From Theobroma cacao (taxonomy: Eukaryota > Streptophyta > Magnoliopsida > Malvales > Malvaceae): DNA of 64,000 nucleotides. The notes below the pieces were generated by a model. That model ran no database searches and was not told the DNA's origin. It was given only the letters and a program-made list of their open reading frames with translations. The number at the start of each line of letters is the position of its first letter. Within the stretch, counting starts at the first letter, position 1. Shown in pieces: positions 36,091-47,739 of the stretch. A program made the translations under genes and the position numbers. The DNA is taken from contig NC_030850.1 in assembly GCF_000208745.1 (NCBI RefSeq), positions 16,624,544 to 16,688,543 of the forward strand, read 5' to 3'.

Positions 36091-38329
36091 CAGTATTCCT
36101 TGTTTCCACATTATGGGTTAACTCACTCGTGCATGTGTTCCATGTTTTGCAGGTGCAGTCCAGTCAGTATGATGATCTTGATTGTTTGCCTCTTGTGCCG
36201 AGGGAGAAGTGGGCATTCATTGTCGCTATCAACACCAACTGTAAGTGGTCGCAACTGCATTACATCAATAAGACTCTTTAAGAGAAAGAGGAGTACGATG
36301 CAGTGAAGTGTAAATGTTTCGGAATACTGTTGGACGTATATCCACAAGGCTACTTCAGTGTTGGTCTCCTGCATAACATCATGATTCGTCGAATCAATGA
36401 GACAGAGGCCATGAAGCACGAGCTATGGTTTGCCATTTGCAAGACCAAAGGGCGGATATCAAAGCTGGAGTTTTGCCTTATCACCAGATTGAAGTTTGGT
36501 CCAATGCCCGATGTGTTCATACGACCATACGAGGTTGTTGCGGACGAAATTTATGCCAGTACTAGAATGGCAGCAGAGCATTAAGCTATAGGAGTTGCTT
36601 GATACTTTTCGCGGAGGTAACTTTCAGCGACTGGGTGACTCAACCAAGATGGCACTTGTCTTGATCGCGAATAACATTTTATTCGGACAAGACTACCGTA
36701 GACTGGTGATGCCTTGGCTATTGTCATTGGTGGAGAACATCGACGCTTGGAATGCCTTCCCATGGGGTCATTATGTTTAAAAGCTGATCGAGGACTACCT
36801 TTTGAAGGGGTTTGAAGTGCCTGACTCAAACTCGCAGAAGGCTACTCCTTTAAGGTACAACATTTAAGGATTCGCGTGAGTGATACAGGTACTATCACTA
36901 AACATTTATCCGTTTCGTTTTGACATAAAAATTTATGGTTGCACTCGTTTATCATTTATAGTATGATAATGTTACATTTGACTTGTAGTTCTAGGCAATG
37001 AAGGCAATTTCGGCCTTTCGAAAAATACTTGCCCCCTCTAGTCCGAAGGACGTCTAGCCACGTATGTGCAGATGGAAATGCAATCAGAAGTCGAAAGACT
37101 TCTACAAAACAATTGAGAAGTTGGAGTCATCTGAGCAAGTGAGTGAACAGCTACTAATTTCTGCTGTGCATTTATGTAATAATTTTGCCTAAAATTTAAT
37201 CACAATCCTTATTTTGCAGTTGTGGGCAGTCAAGACCTTGGAGCCCACCTTGGATGAGGCTAGCCGGGAGTATTTTGTGGACATTGATGTCTCGTTATCT
37301 GAGGGCCACCAGTACGTGCCAATAGGGCACTTGGAGGATCAGCCAAACTAGGGCTTAGGTGCTCGGGAATATAGGAGAAAATTAAAAGAGAATAGAGCCA
37401 CTAGTGGCATCAAGCGAAGGCGCACCGTCGCTGCTTTAGTAGATGAGCTGTCAAGCCCTAAGTTGATGGAGGAAGGGGACAACCATGGCAATGGCAGTGA
37501 ACAACCAGTAAGGACGGTTGTAACGGTTTGTGTTCAACAATTCCATATGTGATTATTGAATAACATATCTGTGTTTGCAGTTGGACCATGCGACGAGAGC
37601 TCCTCAATCATCGATAGGTCCTCCTCAGACGCACACTACTAACGAGCCATTGGTAAGATCGATTGTAATGGTTTGTGTTCAACATTTCTGCATATGTTTA
37701 TCGAGTAACACAGTAATTTCTGTCATTGCAATTGAGGGAGGCGACTGTAACTCCTCAACCACTTATAGATCCGGCTCAACCGCACAGTGGTAAATAGCCG
37801 TCGGTATGCATTTTAAAGTTGTAACGGTTAATGTTCAACAATTCCTTATATGATTATTGAATAACATAGTAATATTTGTTATTACAGTTGACCCATCTGA
37901 CAAGAGTCAATGACGGAGTAGTCACGAAGCATCAGCTGCGACGGATCATGCACTGACATAAAAAAGACTTGTCAGAGCTGAAGGCTTCGATTTAGTCAAT
38001 AACTCTGGCCATGCAGACGTTTGAGGACCATGTCATTGCTCGTATTCTAAAAGGCCTGAAATCACAAGTAAAATATTCTATCTTCGCTTATATATTGGTC
38101 GTTTATGTTTAGTAGGTGTAGTTCTATTTTTTGTTCTCGGTTTATGGTATTTTATGAGATAACGGATTTTCCCATTTGTCTCGTTCTGTAGGGCGGTTCT
38201 TCATCTCACGATGTTGGTGAGGACGACGATGATGCTGATGATGGGTCACACTCACGATGATGTTGTTGGCTTTGACGGAGATGATGATATGGCAGGGGAT
38301 GTGACCCTTCAATTAGATGATGCTGAATG

Positions 38330-38490
38330 AGTCCATGTTCCTTAAGTTGATTCGGTTATCGATGCATCTACGAGAAGGGAGAGGGACCTTCACTCACTCG
38401 TGGTTGAAAGAGCCCATGTTCCTAAGGCTGATTCGGTTATCGATGCGTCTGCGAAAGGGGAGAGAGACCTTCAGTCGCTCGTGGTTGAAG
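38330..38490 (+). repeat. In-frame 81 bp coding repeat in the DUF1985-Ulp1 gene
   Basis: Two copies 81 bp apart (38337 and 38418) encode VHVP.VDSVIDAS and VHVPKADSVIDAS, each followed by a (R/K)(R/G)ERDL(H/Q)SLVVE motif. Further degenerate units (VEGQHLLE..., VEGDHLPQ...) follow. The period is 27 codons, so copy-number change would keep the frame. Confidence 0.7.
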
Positions 38491-39925
38491 GACAACATCT
38501 TCTTGAGTCCTATGCAGTAGTCAAGGCAGTAGAAGAAGGGGATGGGAACCTTGCATCACTTCAGGTTGAAGGGGACCATCTTCCTCAAATCACTCTTGAA
38601 GCCAGCGGGACACGGTTGTTGTCAGCAGAGTCTGATGTCCATCATCGTGTAGCATAAATTTCAGACCCAACTGAGTAGGCACTTGTTAAATTGGTGAGCA
38701 AATACATGTCAAGCTCGTATGTCAACCCCTCAGTGAGTCGTCGGGATATGAAGGATGCACTGGTGCAAGCATGCGAAGCTTTCAAAAAAGACGAGTGTGC
38801 GAGGTAAGCTCATAAATAACATTGCAAATATTATTTTTTAATGAAACATTAATCCACAAGGCTTTTGAAATTCATTCTGTTACATATGCAAGCGTGACGT
38901 CTAGATTTTAAGGGATTAAGGTGCTAAAATTTTCACAATATTAGAGGATCCCAAAGAAGAAATGAGTAATGAACATATAGATGCATACCTCAGCGTACTC
39001 TGTAAGCGGATGACAGAGCCAAAGTTGAAGCTGTACACTACCCGTGCATGCGTGGTTGACACGTTATTCTTCTTAAATTTATCTAAAGATTTTTCAATTC
39101 TGAAAATACTAAGTTTGTTATTGCATTAAGTGTAAGCTAATGTATACATGTTTCACAGGACACCATCCATCTGCTACACACCGTATTTCCAACTGAAGAT
39201 GCCCGATCCACTATGGAAATTTTGGATGAGTTGCGGGGGTACATGAAGGGTGAAAGGCAGACATACCGTAAAAAATGGGAAGATATCGATTTCATCATCG
39301 CACCTTGCAATGTGGGTGGGCATTGGGTGGTAGCGAAGATCGACTTGGTGAGGTGGACGATCAAGGTGGTGGACTCTGCAAGAACTTTGGATGCTAAGGA
39401 TAACGGAGTGCGTGTGGCTCAGATGACACCTCTTACGACTATTATGCCAATCATCTGCCACCAAGCCAGATATTTCAACAAAACACGTCGGAAGATACGG
39501 GATTTGACGCCGATGCCATTGGATATCCGTTTGCCAAAAGCTAAAGTGCATCGACAGAACAATAGTGTCAATTGCGGTTTGTTCATGATAGGGTACATTG
39601 ACGATATGTTGCAATCGAAAAATATCAGAGTTAAGCAGAATATGATTGCAAATATGTGTCGCCAATACGTTCTAGAAATTTTTTCCAACAATTGTGAGAG
39701 CGAACCCTGAACTTATCGACCGTTGTATGTACATCATTTTTTTGTATATACAATTAATTTTATTAATTTTAATATTCGTACATTTTATACGTTACATTCC
39801 CATTTCTTCTTCTTTATCAATTAAACATAAAATCAAGCTGAAAAGTGAAAAGCTCAAAATAGAGAGATAAACTTCATACTAAAAAAATCTAAAAAATCCA
39901 AATGCTAAAATTTTATTAATTTTGT

Positions 39926-40290
39926 GCCGTGTCACCCGTAAGATTGCAACAAGTCAACGTGTCACATCAGAAGTCTGCATGTACTCAGCATGTCACTACG
40001 ATTGGCCCCTGCCGTGTCACCCCACAAGACTATAACAAGTCAGCATGTCACGTCAGAAGTCTGCATGCATTCAACGTGTCACCACAATTGGCCCCTGCCG
40101 TGTCACCCCACAAGACTGTAACAAGTCAGCGTGTCACGTCAGAAGTTTGCATTCACTTAGCGTGTCACCACGATTGGCCCCTGTCGTGTCACCCCACAAG
40201 ACTACAACAAGTCAACGTGTCACACCATAAGTCTGCATGCACTCAGTGTGTCACTACAAGCATTTGCTCCCACTCAGCGTGTCACCACAA
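39926..40290. repeat. Tandem array 3: 86 bp unit, about four copies
   Basis: CCGTGTCACC or its variant starts units at 39928, 40013, 40099 and 40185 (85-86 bp apart). Each unit holds several CGTGTCAC words (CAGCGTGTCACGTCAGAAGT; ACGTGTCACCACAATTGG). It follows the stop codon of the peptidase exon by about 215 bp. Confidence 0.88.
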
Positions 40291-40299
40291 TATGTCATT

Positions 40300-41473
40300 C
40301 ACATATACCAATTACAGCTTAATCTCAACCCCCACACAAGATGATTAAAACTGCCACGTGGCATTTCTTTTATTAACTAAGCATAATTTAGATGAATTAA
40401 TTTAATTACACGTGTTCTTTTTCTTTGTCTATATCTTCAAGGATAATTAATCTCTTTTGTTTGATTTTCTATATTTACATGTCATGGAACTCATATTATT
40501 AACAAATGGAATAATTTTAAATTAATAAATAAATTTCTTTTTTTTATATAATGAGTATTTTTTTATATTAAATATATAAATCTATAACAAATAATATTAA
40601 AGTTTATCCAATTGTTCATTAACATGAAATTCTATTAAAAGTACAATAATCAAAATAAATTATAAAATACAACAAATCCTATTGAATTTATAAATAAAAA
40701 CTTTACTCTATTTTATTAATATATTTTTTAAATTAAAAATATAAATTCATGACATATAAATTATATAAATATAAATAAAAGTGCTTAGCCAATGAGATTC
40801 TTGAAACTCTACTTATTTTCATTTTTAAAATCGAAATATATTTGGCAAGGTTCGAAAAAGAAAATTGAACTTTGAGAATTTTTAATATTGAGTATGGATA
40901 AGCATCTAAGAGCTGGAATCACTCAAATAACAATTAATATATCAGGTTATATTATTTTTCTTATAACAGGTGTTACTTTTTTTAAACTTTCCTTAAATAT
41001 CTAAAATAAAGTAATAATTACACTTGAGGTGGATGAAGTGAATAACAAGCAAGAAGAAAAACAGAGGTAGAGAGTATTGACAAAATTTAATTACTCATGA
41101 AATAGAAAGGAATTTGATTGTAAGAACATAAAATGTTAAATCAAGTGAAATAGAAAGGAATTAAATCAAATGAAATAGAAAGGAATTAAATCAAATGAAA
41201 TAGAAAGGAATTAAATCAAATAATTAATTGTTTAATACAAGTGGTAATAAAATGTGAGAAATGGGGTAATAGTATAGGGACTTTGCAAGTCTATTCAGTA
41301 TTCAAAATTATGGACAAAATGAAATGAATACTCAAATAATATATTTACAAAATTAAAAAAAATAAAGACTCATCTACAAGAAGAAACTAACAAACACTAA
41401 AAAATATGAATGAATGTAAGATATTGCAAGAGGAAATTGTGAGAAAGGTATTGCACATGGGTTACACATTTAG
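40300..41473. other. AT-rich spacer between the two MULE genes
   Basis: No gene. A 25 bp unit (GAAATAGAAAGGAATTAAAT core) is repeated about three and a half times at 41149-41225. Confidence 0.55.
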
Positions 41474-44400
41474 TTAGGTGGACAAGCTATCTTCATCCAC
41501 AACACACCCTACATTTTCAGACATTGTCCTTCGTTTTGGACAGTTGTTGCCTGTGTGATTGGTTTGTCTACAACTTGAACATGTTTTGGGTTAGTGCACT
41601 TGTGGAGGCACCAATTGACTTGGAGATGGTGTCAGATTTGTGGATGGAACTGCAAATGGGGATGGGCAATTCTGTCTATTATGTCCGTACCTCTTGCATT
41701 GCGAACATCTTCGTGCTTGATTACCTTCACCAGCCGATGCAATCCTTCTCCTCTTAGGTCTTCCCGTTTGGCTTCGCCAAGGTAGTGGCAAGATGATAAT
41801 TTGTTTCACATGAGGGGGGATGTCCCACTCACTAGGATGCCCTACCAGCCGAATGGATCCTGAATAACCCTCCACCAAAATGGTTGTTTTGTAGTAGTCA
41901 GCGCAGAATTCAATGGCTTCACGTTTACATTTATTGAAAAATACAATAAACTCAATCTTCAAGCACAATGTAAATGCTATGTCAATTAGGGTTCAAATAA
42001 GAAATAAAGGTATTATGACCTTATTGCTGCAATGGCTTGGCTGCATGGTAGTAAATCTGTTTGGAACTCACAACATGAACAAGTCTTCCTAGACAGGTTT
42101 ACAAGTCCGTCCATCTTCCCGTCTTTAACTTCGAACTCCACTCAATTGATAAGCTTAACTACAAAGCAATGTGCATCATTGAACCATTTGTTCAACTGCC
42201 TGGCAACCCAAGGGCTGAGGGGCGTGGTGACCTTAACGGCCTCCTCGTACCGGTCATGGAACCAACGCTGAAACATGTCTTTGATGAACTCGATCAAAAC
42301 AGTGATTGGCATTTGTCTTGCATGCTTTAAGCATTAGTTAACACATTCTGCAATGTTGGATGTCATCATTTGGTATCGCCTTGTAGGTGAACATGCACGT
42401 GCCCATCTCTTAGGCCTTATTTTCATAAGGTCAGCGTGGGCTCCTGCGTGAATCTGCTTGAGTTGGTTCATATGTCTATTGAAATTGGAAACCTTATAGC
42501 AATCTCGAGCAAGGGTGAAAATCATACAAACGTCGTTGCACTTGAACTTGTTTTTAAAGGTTTTTTTCCAAGTGGTAACGCATAAACCGTGGTGCGTTTC
42601 TGGGTATGCATTTTGGATTGCTTTCTTAATGTCGAGATACTGATCAGAAATGAACATAGTGTTTTCAAGACAACCAACCGCATCACCCAGCTTGCTAAGA
42701 AACCACGTCCACGAGTCTTAGTCCTTAACATGGCCAATGCCAAACACAACTGGATATACGCACTCGTTTGTATCTTTGCATGCAGCGACAAACAGAACAC
42801 CCTTGAACTTGCCTTTCAGATGTGTCGCATCAATTATAACTGTAGGACGCATTACATTTCTAAACCCCCGAATACAAGCCTCGCATGACCAGAAACAATA
42901 TTTAAATCTTGCTGCCTCATTAGTAGGCACTGCAGTCACTGTGTTAAGATTTTCTTATTCCAACATAAAAAAATACGAGGGTAGTAGTTGAAATGACTCC
43001 TCTAAGGGATCGAAAACAAGCCTTTCCACATACTCCTTCGCTTGCCAAGCTTTACCATACAAGCATTCCAATCCCCACTGAACCCTCATCTCACAAATTA
43101 TGTCTTTAGGTCTCAATGCTAAACATAAGCCTGAAGCTTGTGTGACATAAGTTTACTAATTATCTTTGCACTCGTAGTTGGAAATCGCCTTTGCAAACCA
43201 TCAACAATACAGGTGTGTACTTTGTGGAACGTTCGAACTTGCCAATATTCTCCTCTGTCAGGTAATTTCATTGCACGCACACTGAACTTGCATGCCTTTT
43301 CCTTACAACCAACCTCATAACGACCTTTACATGACCTTTTTACTCTTATCGCAAACTTCTCTTTTATAACCAACATGTTCAAAGCTCGTTTCAACTCAGC
43401 CTTCGATGAAAACATTATTCTTTTGTATAAGTGATCATCAGCACATGTCGACTCCTCAATGGTAATTGTTTGGGAGGAGAACATGTCTGCACTTGTAATT
43501 AGCCACGTACGAGATATCCTTGCATTTCCTATTTCCTGATAACTGTCACCGAGCAATGTATCAAGGGAACGATTCCTGTTCTCATCAGCGATGGGGTTAT
43601 TGTATATGGGGTCATCGCATTATACATCTCCTACATCAAACCTCCAACAGGTTCCGTTTCACCTTCAACATTATTGCAAATTGAAATGTCACTATCATAA
43701 AGCCAGTCATCGTCTGAACTGTCATCATGCCATTGTTCAAGCCCATCATCTGAATTGTCATAAAATCTATCTTCACTGGTAGCAAACAAATCCTAATTTC
43801 CCTCATGAAATGCAGTATTATCCTCCAACATCACAGTGTCACCCTCTAACCTCACATTGTTGTCCTCAAGTGTCATATTCTCATTTGACAATGGCATTAC
43901 ACACTCTACAGTTTCACCCGATCGTTGCATTTGTTAGATAGAAGCAAGTCATTGGTTTGATGCACATCCTAATCGGAATTATGTAGTCAACTGTTCTATG
44001 AATGTTGTCTGTCTATCAGGCTACACAAACTCTTGTGCATACCTCAATTGCCATTGTTATGGGTTATAGACCGAATGCTGTGGTATAGGTGAAGCATTGT
44101 AAATCTCATTTTGATTGAGCTAGTTACCATGTTGTTCAACTTCTTCATGTGACATAACATTTCTTTGGCATCCCTTATTGCTGGCATACACAGCTGGAAC
44201 ATTCCTCTGTTCTAGTAAAATTAATGCAACATCCTGATCGTCCTTGATAATTGACCGTGATAGCTCTTTGGGTTAACTGATCAATGCATGTAACTCAATC
44301 TCGTCAATTTCTGAGTTTACCCCAACAACATCTTCCACCAGCTTCATTAAGCTCGCAAACAACAAATCACTCCTAACCCCCTACATTTGTGACTCACCAC

Positions 44401-44475
44401 ACTTGTAAATGCCATCCACCCACTGACCATCGTGTCTTATCACAAGTCACACAATTGGAACCCTACTGAAATTTT
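41474..44475 (-). pseudogene. Mutator-like (MuDR-type) transposase of the MULE
   Basis: Read from 44475 down. The N-terminal region (IRHDGQWVDGIYKCGES; VGVNSEIDEIELHALIS) is followed by an acidic linker. The MuDR DNA-binding domain is at 43556-43119 (FSSKAELKRALNMLVIKEKF; VKRSCKGRYEVGCKEKACKF). The DDE transposase domain follows (PTVIIDATHLKGKFKGVLFV, first Asp; FISDQYLDIKKAI, second Asp; MMTSNIAECVN). The SWIM finger is TCSCCEFQTDLLPCSQ, where the usual final His is Gln. Next comes a CCHC knuckle CSQCKRYGHNRQNC near 41640-41680, and after a TAA a second one, CSSCRQTNHTGNNC, near 41525-41570. In-frame stops at about 42717 and elsewhere kill it. The intact enzyme would bind the TIRs and cut and paste the element. 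Confidence 0.88.
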
Positions 44476-44542
44476 GAAAAAAAAATTTGTCAATCATTTT
44501 ACACAATACATGCCGTGTTCAAAAATTTGTCAGTCAATACAT

Positions 44543-44880
44543 TACACGCCATGCATATAACGTAAAATGTTGTAGCACGTCATGCATATAACGTAAAATG
44601 TGATAAGACGCCATGTATATGATGTAAAATGTGATAACACGTCATGCATATGACGTAAAATGTGATAACACATGATGCATATAACATAAAATGTTGTAAC
44701 ACGCCATGCATATAGCGTAAAATGTGGTAACACGCCATATATATAACGTAAAATGTGATAACATGCCATCTATAACGTAAAATGTGGTAACACGCCATGC
44801 ATATAACGTAAAATGTTGTAACACGCCATGCATATAATGTAAAATGTTGTAACACGCCATGCATATAATCAATGTCATGA
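44543..44880. repeat. Tandem array 4: 31 bp unit, about eleven copies
   Basis: GTAAAATG (or ATAAAATG) recurs at 44562, 44593, 44624, 44655, 44686, 44717, 44748, 44777, 44808 and 44839, a 31 bp period with one 29 bp step. The consensus is AACACGCCATGCATATAACG then TAAAATGTTGT. It lies just upstream of the minus-strand transposase, in its promoter or leader. Because 31 is not a multiple of 3, the same peptide-like words appear in all three minus frames; this is not a protein. Confidence 0.92.
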
Positions 44881-45314
44881 CACACTAAACTAACGCTAAC
44901 ACATGTTATAGAGGCATGGCGTGTAACAATTCTGGGCAATGTTTCTAATCCATATTTTAATTTACACCAAATGTTTTAGAAATTTAAGTGTGTTGCAGTA
45001 ATAAACCCAATAACAGGTACCTTAATGTTATCTCTGCTATAGGTTCTGTTAATCTACGACAACATGGCTAGATGCCGAGAGATAAACCACAGCCCGATGA
45101 CGATGGTGCTCAACAGAGAGTTGATAGAGCTCATATAGTTCAGAGATCTGAGAGAGCTTACAACGATGGTGTTGAACAGAGAGTTGGCAGAGTTGAGACA
45201 ATTCAGAGAGTTGAGAGAGAAAGATGGCCGAGCTCAAACAGCTGAGCATTTATTTTTAATTTTTTTTATTTTCTCTCTAGCGGGAAGGAAAAAACTCAAA
45301 TAGCTGAGCATTTA
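44881..45314. other. MULE subterminal region
   Basis: Contains a short GAGAGTTGA(T/G)(A/C)GAG-type direct repeat at about 45110-45220. No gene. Confidence 0.4.
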
Positions 45315-45442
45315 TTTGAAACGATGTTTTTAAGGGCATTTTGGTCTACTCATGCTTCTTTTTGGCTAGAAACAGATAACTTTATATGGGTGGTTATTTC
45401 TGAAATCACCTTATCACGAGGTCCTTTTCTCACAATTTCCTC
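45315..45442. repeat. Right terminal inverted repeat of the MULE
   Basis: Inverted partner of 33973-34100. Confidence 0.7.
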
Positions 45443-45451
45443 TTTTAATAT
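45443..45451. repeat. Right 9 bp target-site duplication of the large MULE
   Basis: TTTTAATAT, identical to 33964-33972. On the minus strand it reads ATATTAAAA (Ile-Leu-Lys) and is in frame with the interrupted FAR1-type protein. Confidence 0.85.
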
Positions 45452-47290
45452 TTATTGATTTGAAACTTGCTTAGAATTTTGAAAATAAATCACCTTTAAA
45501 GCATAAGCACATAAAATACCAACAAATTCAAATTTCTTACAACTACAAGTGATTGTTGAATTTAACAAGTCAAATATAACTGTATGATTACAAGGTTTTT
45601 CTAAAGGAATGACTTTGTAACTAGTATTACTTTCAACAATTTCAGTAGTGTACAACTCACAATCCCAAGTAAGTCAAAATTCATTAGAAAATAATTTAAA
45701 AACTATTAACATATACACATATGTTGCATACTTTAATATCTCCATTGGAACTAGCAAACATGGCTTGCTTTAATTGTGTTTGTAGTTAGCTTTCAACTCC
45801 TCGTAGCATTTATTAATCAGTAATCTCTATAAGTGATGAAAAAAGTGTAACAAATCATAATTATAGCCAATGTAATTTTTTATTTGGTTAATACTCTCAT
45901 CGCTTTGAGTAGTGGACATATATGCACAAAACGTTTGTCTTCCATAAACTAAAGTCCATTTTTCTTTCAACTTAGATTGTCATTGCAACCAACTATTGTC
46001 TTCCAAATTTTGTTTTACAATCCTATGATCCCATGCATTTAGAAATCTTCCTCTTCGTCATGATCATAAAAACAACTACTAAAATCTTTAGCAAAACTAT
46101 TAAATCTCTCAAATGCATCACTGAGGTGTTTCACTACATTTTGATATACGTTCCATTCACACAAATAATGATATGTGTCTGACCATTGTGAAGCAAGCAT
46201 TTTCGCCATTGCAACATCTTGATCTATAAGAATAGTCATTGGCTTTTTTCTAATATTATTTTCAAAATGAATCAAATAACCACATAAAAGTATCACATGT
46301 TTCATCATATATAAACGTTGCGCCGAAGATATCACTTTGCTTTTGATGATTAATAACAACGAATAATGTAAAAGGTCTACCATCTTTATTTCTTTTATAT
46401 GTCATAGCAAAACATAAAACATTTCCAAAACATTCAAAATCTAATTTCGTCCTCCTATTTATCCTGAAAAAATTTGTTATGAGATCATCAAGATCAGCCT
46501 ATTTAGCATAAGAAAAATTAAGATCATCATGTTGCATATTTTGTAAATACTCCAAGACACCACTAATATCTCCAACTTCAATTGCTTTTGTTCTCTTAGA
46601 ACACAAGCAACTATTATAGTCCACAAGTATAAAGCCAAGATTCTCAAGTCCATCAACTTTTGTTGCCAAAAATTGAACACTCTCATTTGATGTTATTCCA
46701 AAGCAATCAGTAATTTCAAAAGTTCAAAACTTGAGCAGGATTAATTGCCATTTGAGATCTTAGAAACATAAACTTACGAGAAGAAGCTAATGGATGTGTC
46801 TGCTCTGCAATAAAATTTGTAAAACGTGAATTTACTGTTATATCGTGAAACTTTTAATATAAATAAGCACCCAAATCTTGTTTTCGAATAATGATTTTTT
46901 ACATCATCATCTTTTTTATCCTTTCTTCAAGTTCCTTGACAAGAAAAACAAAAAACCCTATTTACCCAATTACCATACTTGTCTTTAAGCCCTTTAGTTC
47001 ATCGAATACTAAATCCTACTTCTTTAGCATACTTGTTGTAAAAATCATAAATATCTTCTTTGGTTTCAAATTTCATTCCAATGTTTAGAATAATTTCTTC
47101 TAACATATATGCAGGAGCTGATATCATAATATTAGCATCAAAATTAATCTTGTTTGAACACTTATCTTGCTTTAGATTTTGCTTTCTATTGATTTGATTG
47201 ATGGCGGAATATCATCTGCTATAAATTTCAATTTTCGACACAATTGATCTTTATTCATTATATTTGTAGTTGTTTATCCATAACCTAAAA
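45443..47290 (-). pseudogene. FAR1/FHY3-type MULE transposase, N-terminal and central part
   Basis: A FAR1 DNA-binding domain is at about 47092-46930 (IGMKFETKEDIYDFYNKYAK; GNWVNRVFCFSCQGT). The MULE transposase core is at about 46500-46039 (TILIDQDVAMAKMLASQWSD; CEWNVYQNVVKHLSDAFERF; FAKDFSSCFYDHDEEEDF). The SWIM finger is at about 45570-45500 (TCSCKKFEFVGILCAYALKV, with Tyr in place of the last zinc-binding His). Stops and frameshifts are frequent. The frame reaches a TAA at 45452-45454, where related proteins have Tyr before ILK, and is then cut by the 11.47 kb element. The C-terminus is at 33660-33963. Confidence 0.82.
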
Positions 47291-47739
47291 AAAAAATAAA
47301 CAAATTTAGTTATCTTTTAAATTAGTAAAAGGCTGAAACCCTTTTTCTAGACAATTTCATTCCATATACTTAAAAATTGATTAATTAAATGACATCACTT
47401 GGAAAAAATAGACCAAATTTGAATTTAACAATATATACTGTACACATAAATTTCGTGTCAAAAATTAGATTGGAAATTCAAAGACAAATGTCAAATTTAT
47501 TTTAGACGAGGAATTCTACAATCTCTCATATTCTTTAAAATAAATAATATCCTCTAATTAATTTCTTCACACTTCACTTCAAGGGTCTCCACAACTTGAG
47601 CTCGAATGAACATGATATAGCCTAATCTCAATATTCTTCATAATTTATTCACATCTTTAGATCTTGAGACTTGAGTCTTCCAAAATCTTTTCATTCTAAA
47701 TTCTTCAAAATTCTAGAGACTTTATTCTTCATATTTTCC
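47291..47739. other. Spacer upstream of the FAR1-type remnant
   Basis: AT rich; no gene recognised. Confidence 0.4.

Larger units (their letters stand above)
35328..39710 (+). pseudogene. DUF1985 plus Ulp1-type (C48) cysteine peptidase gene of the MULE
   Basis: Exon 1 is 35328-35348 (MSVINEE, donor GT at 35349). Exon 2 starts at 36153 after TTTTGCAG and encodes VQSSQYDDLDCLPLVPREKW and the DUF1985 domain (HELWFAICKTKGRISKLEFC; TFRGGNFQRLGD; NAFPWGHYV). Damage in it: TAA at 36279, a frameshift near 36560, TAG near 36589, TAA at 36778. Later exons lie near 37000-37130, 37220-37500 and 37890-38690 (acidic, repetitive) and 38950-39090 (the segment ending TTRACVVDTLFF). The last exon, 39159-39710, is fully open and encodes the peptidase: GGHWVVAKIDL (His), VVDSAR (Asp), and RQNNSVNCGLF (Gln and Cys six residues apart). 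All four catalytic-site residues are kept. C48 enzymes cut SUMO or related modifiers; the substrate of transposon-borne members is not established. Confidence 0.82.
33973..45442. mobile_element. 11.47 kb Kaonashi-like MULE carrying a DUF1985-Ulp1 gene
   Basis: The boundaries come from three independent signs. First, a perfect 9 bp duplication TTTTAATAT flanks it. Second, the ends are inverted repeats (GGGAAAATT... against GAGGAAATT...), including the paired words AATGCCCTTAA and TAAGGGCATT. Third, it splits a FAR1-type reading frame exactly at the duplication. Inside are a MULE transposase on the minus strand (41474-44475) and a multi-exon DUF1985 plus C48 peptidase gene on the plus strand (35328-39710), facing each other. 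Four tandem arrays share a core word. This is the composition of KI-MULEs (Kaonashi) described in Arabidopsis and of related elements in melon. Both genes carry stops, so this copy is probably not autonomous now. Confidence 0.88.

Noticed and set aside
39929..40348. Plus-strand frames of 61-139 codons with QRVTSEVCIH words
   Set aside because: Translation of the 86 bp array, lying after the peptidase stop.
34412..44880. CRISPR-like appearance of regularly spaced repeats
   Set aside because: These are direct tandem repeats without unique spacers, in a plant transposon; no cas genes.
44542..44939. Overlapping minus-strand open frames of 75-119 codons with repeated CYHILRYMHGVL-like words
   Set aside because: They come from a 31 bp satellite. 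The period is not a multiple of 3, so the same words cycle through all frames; no coding signal.
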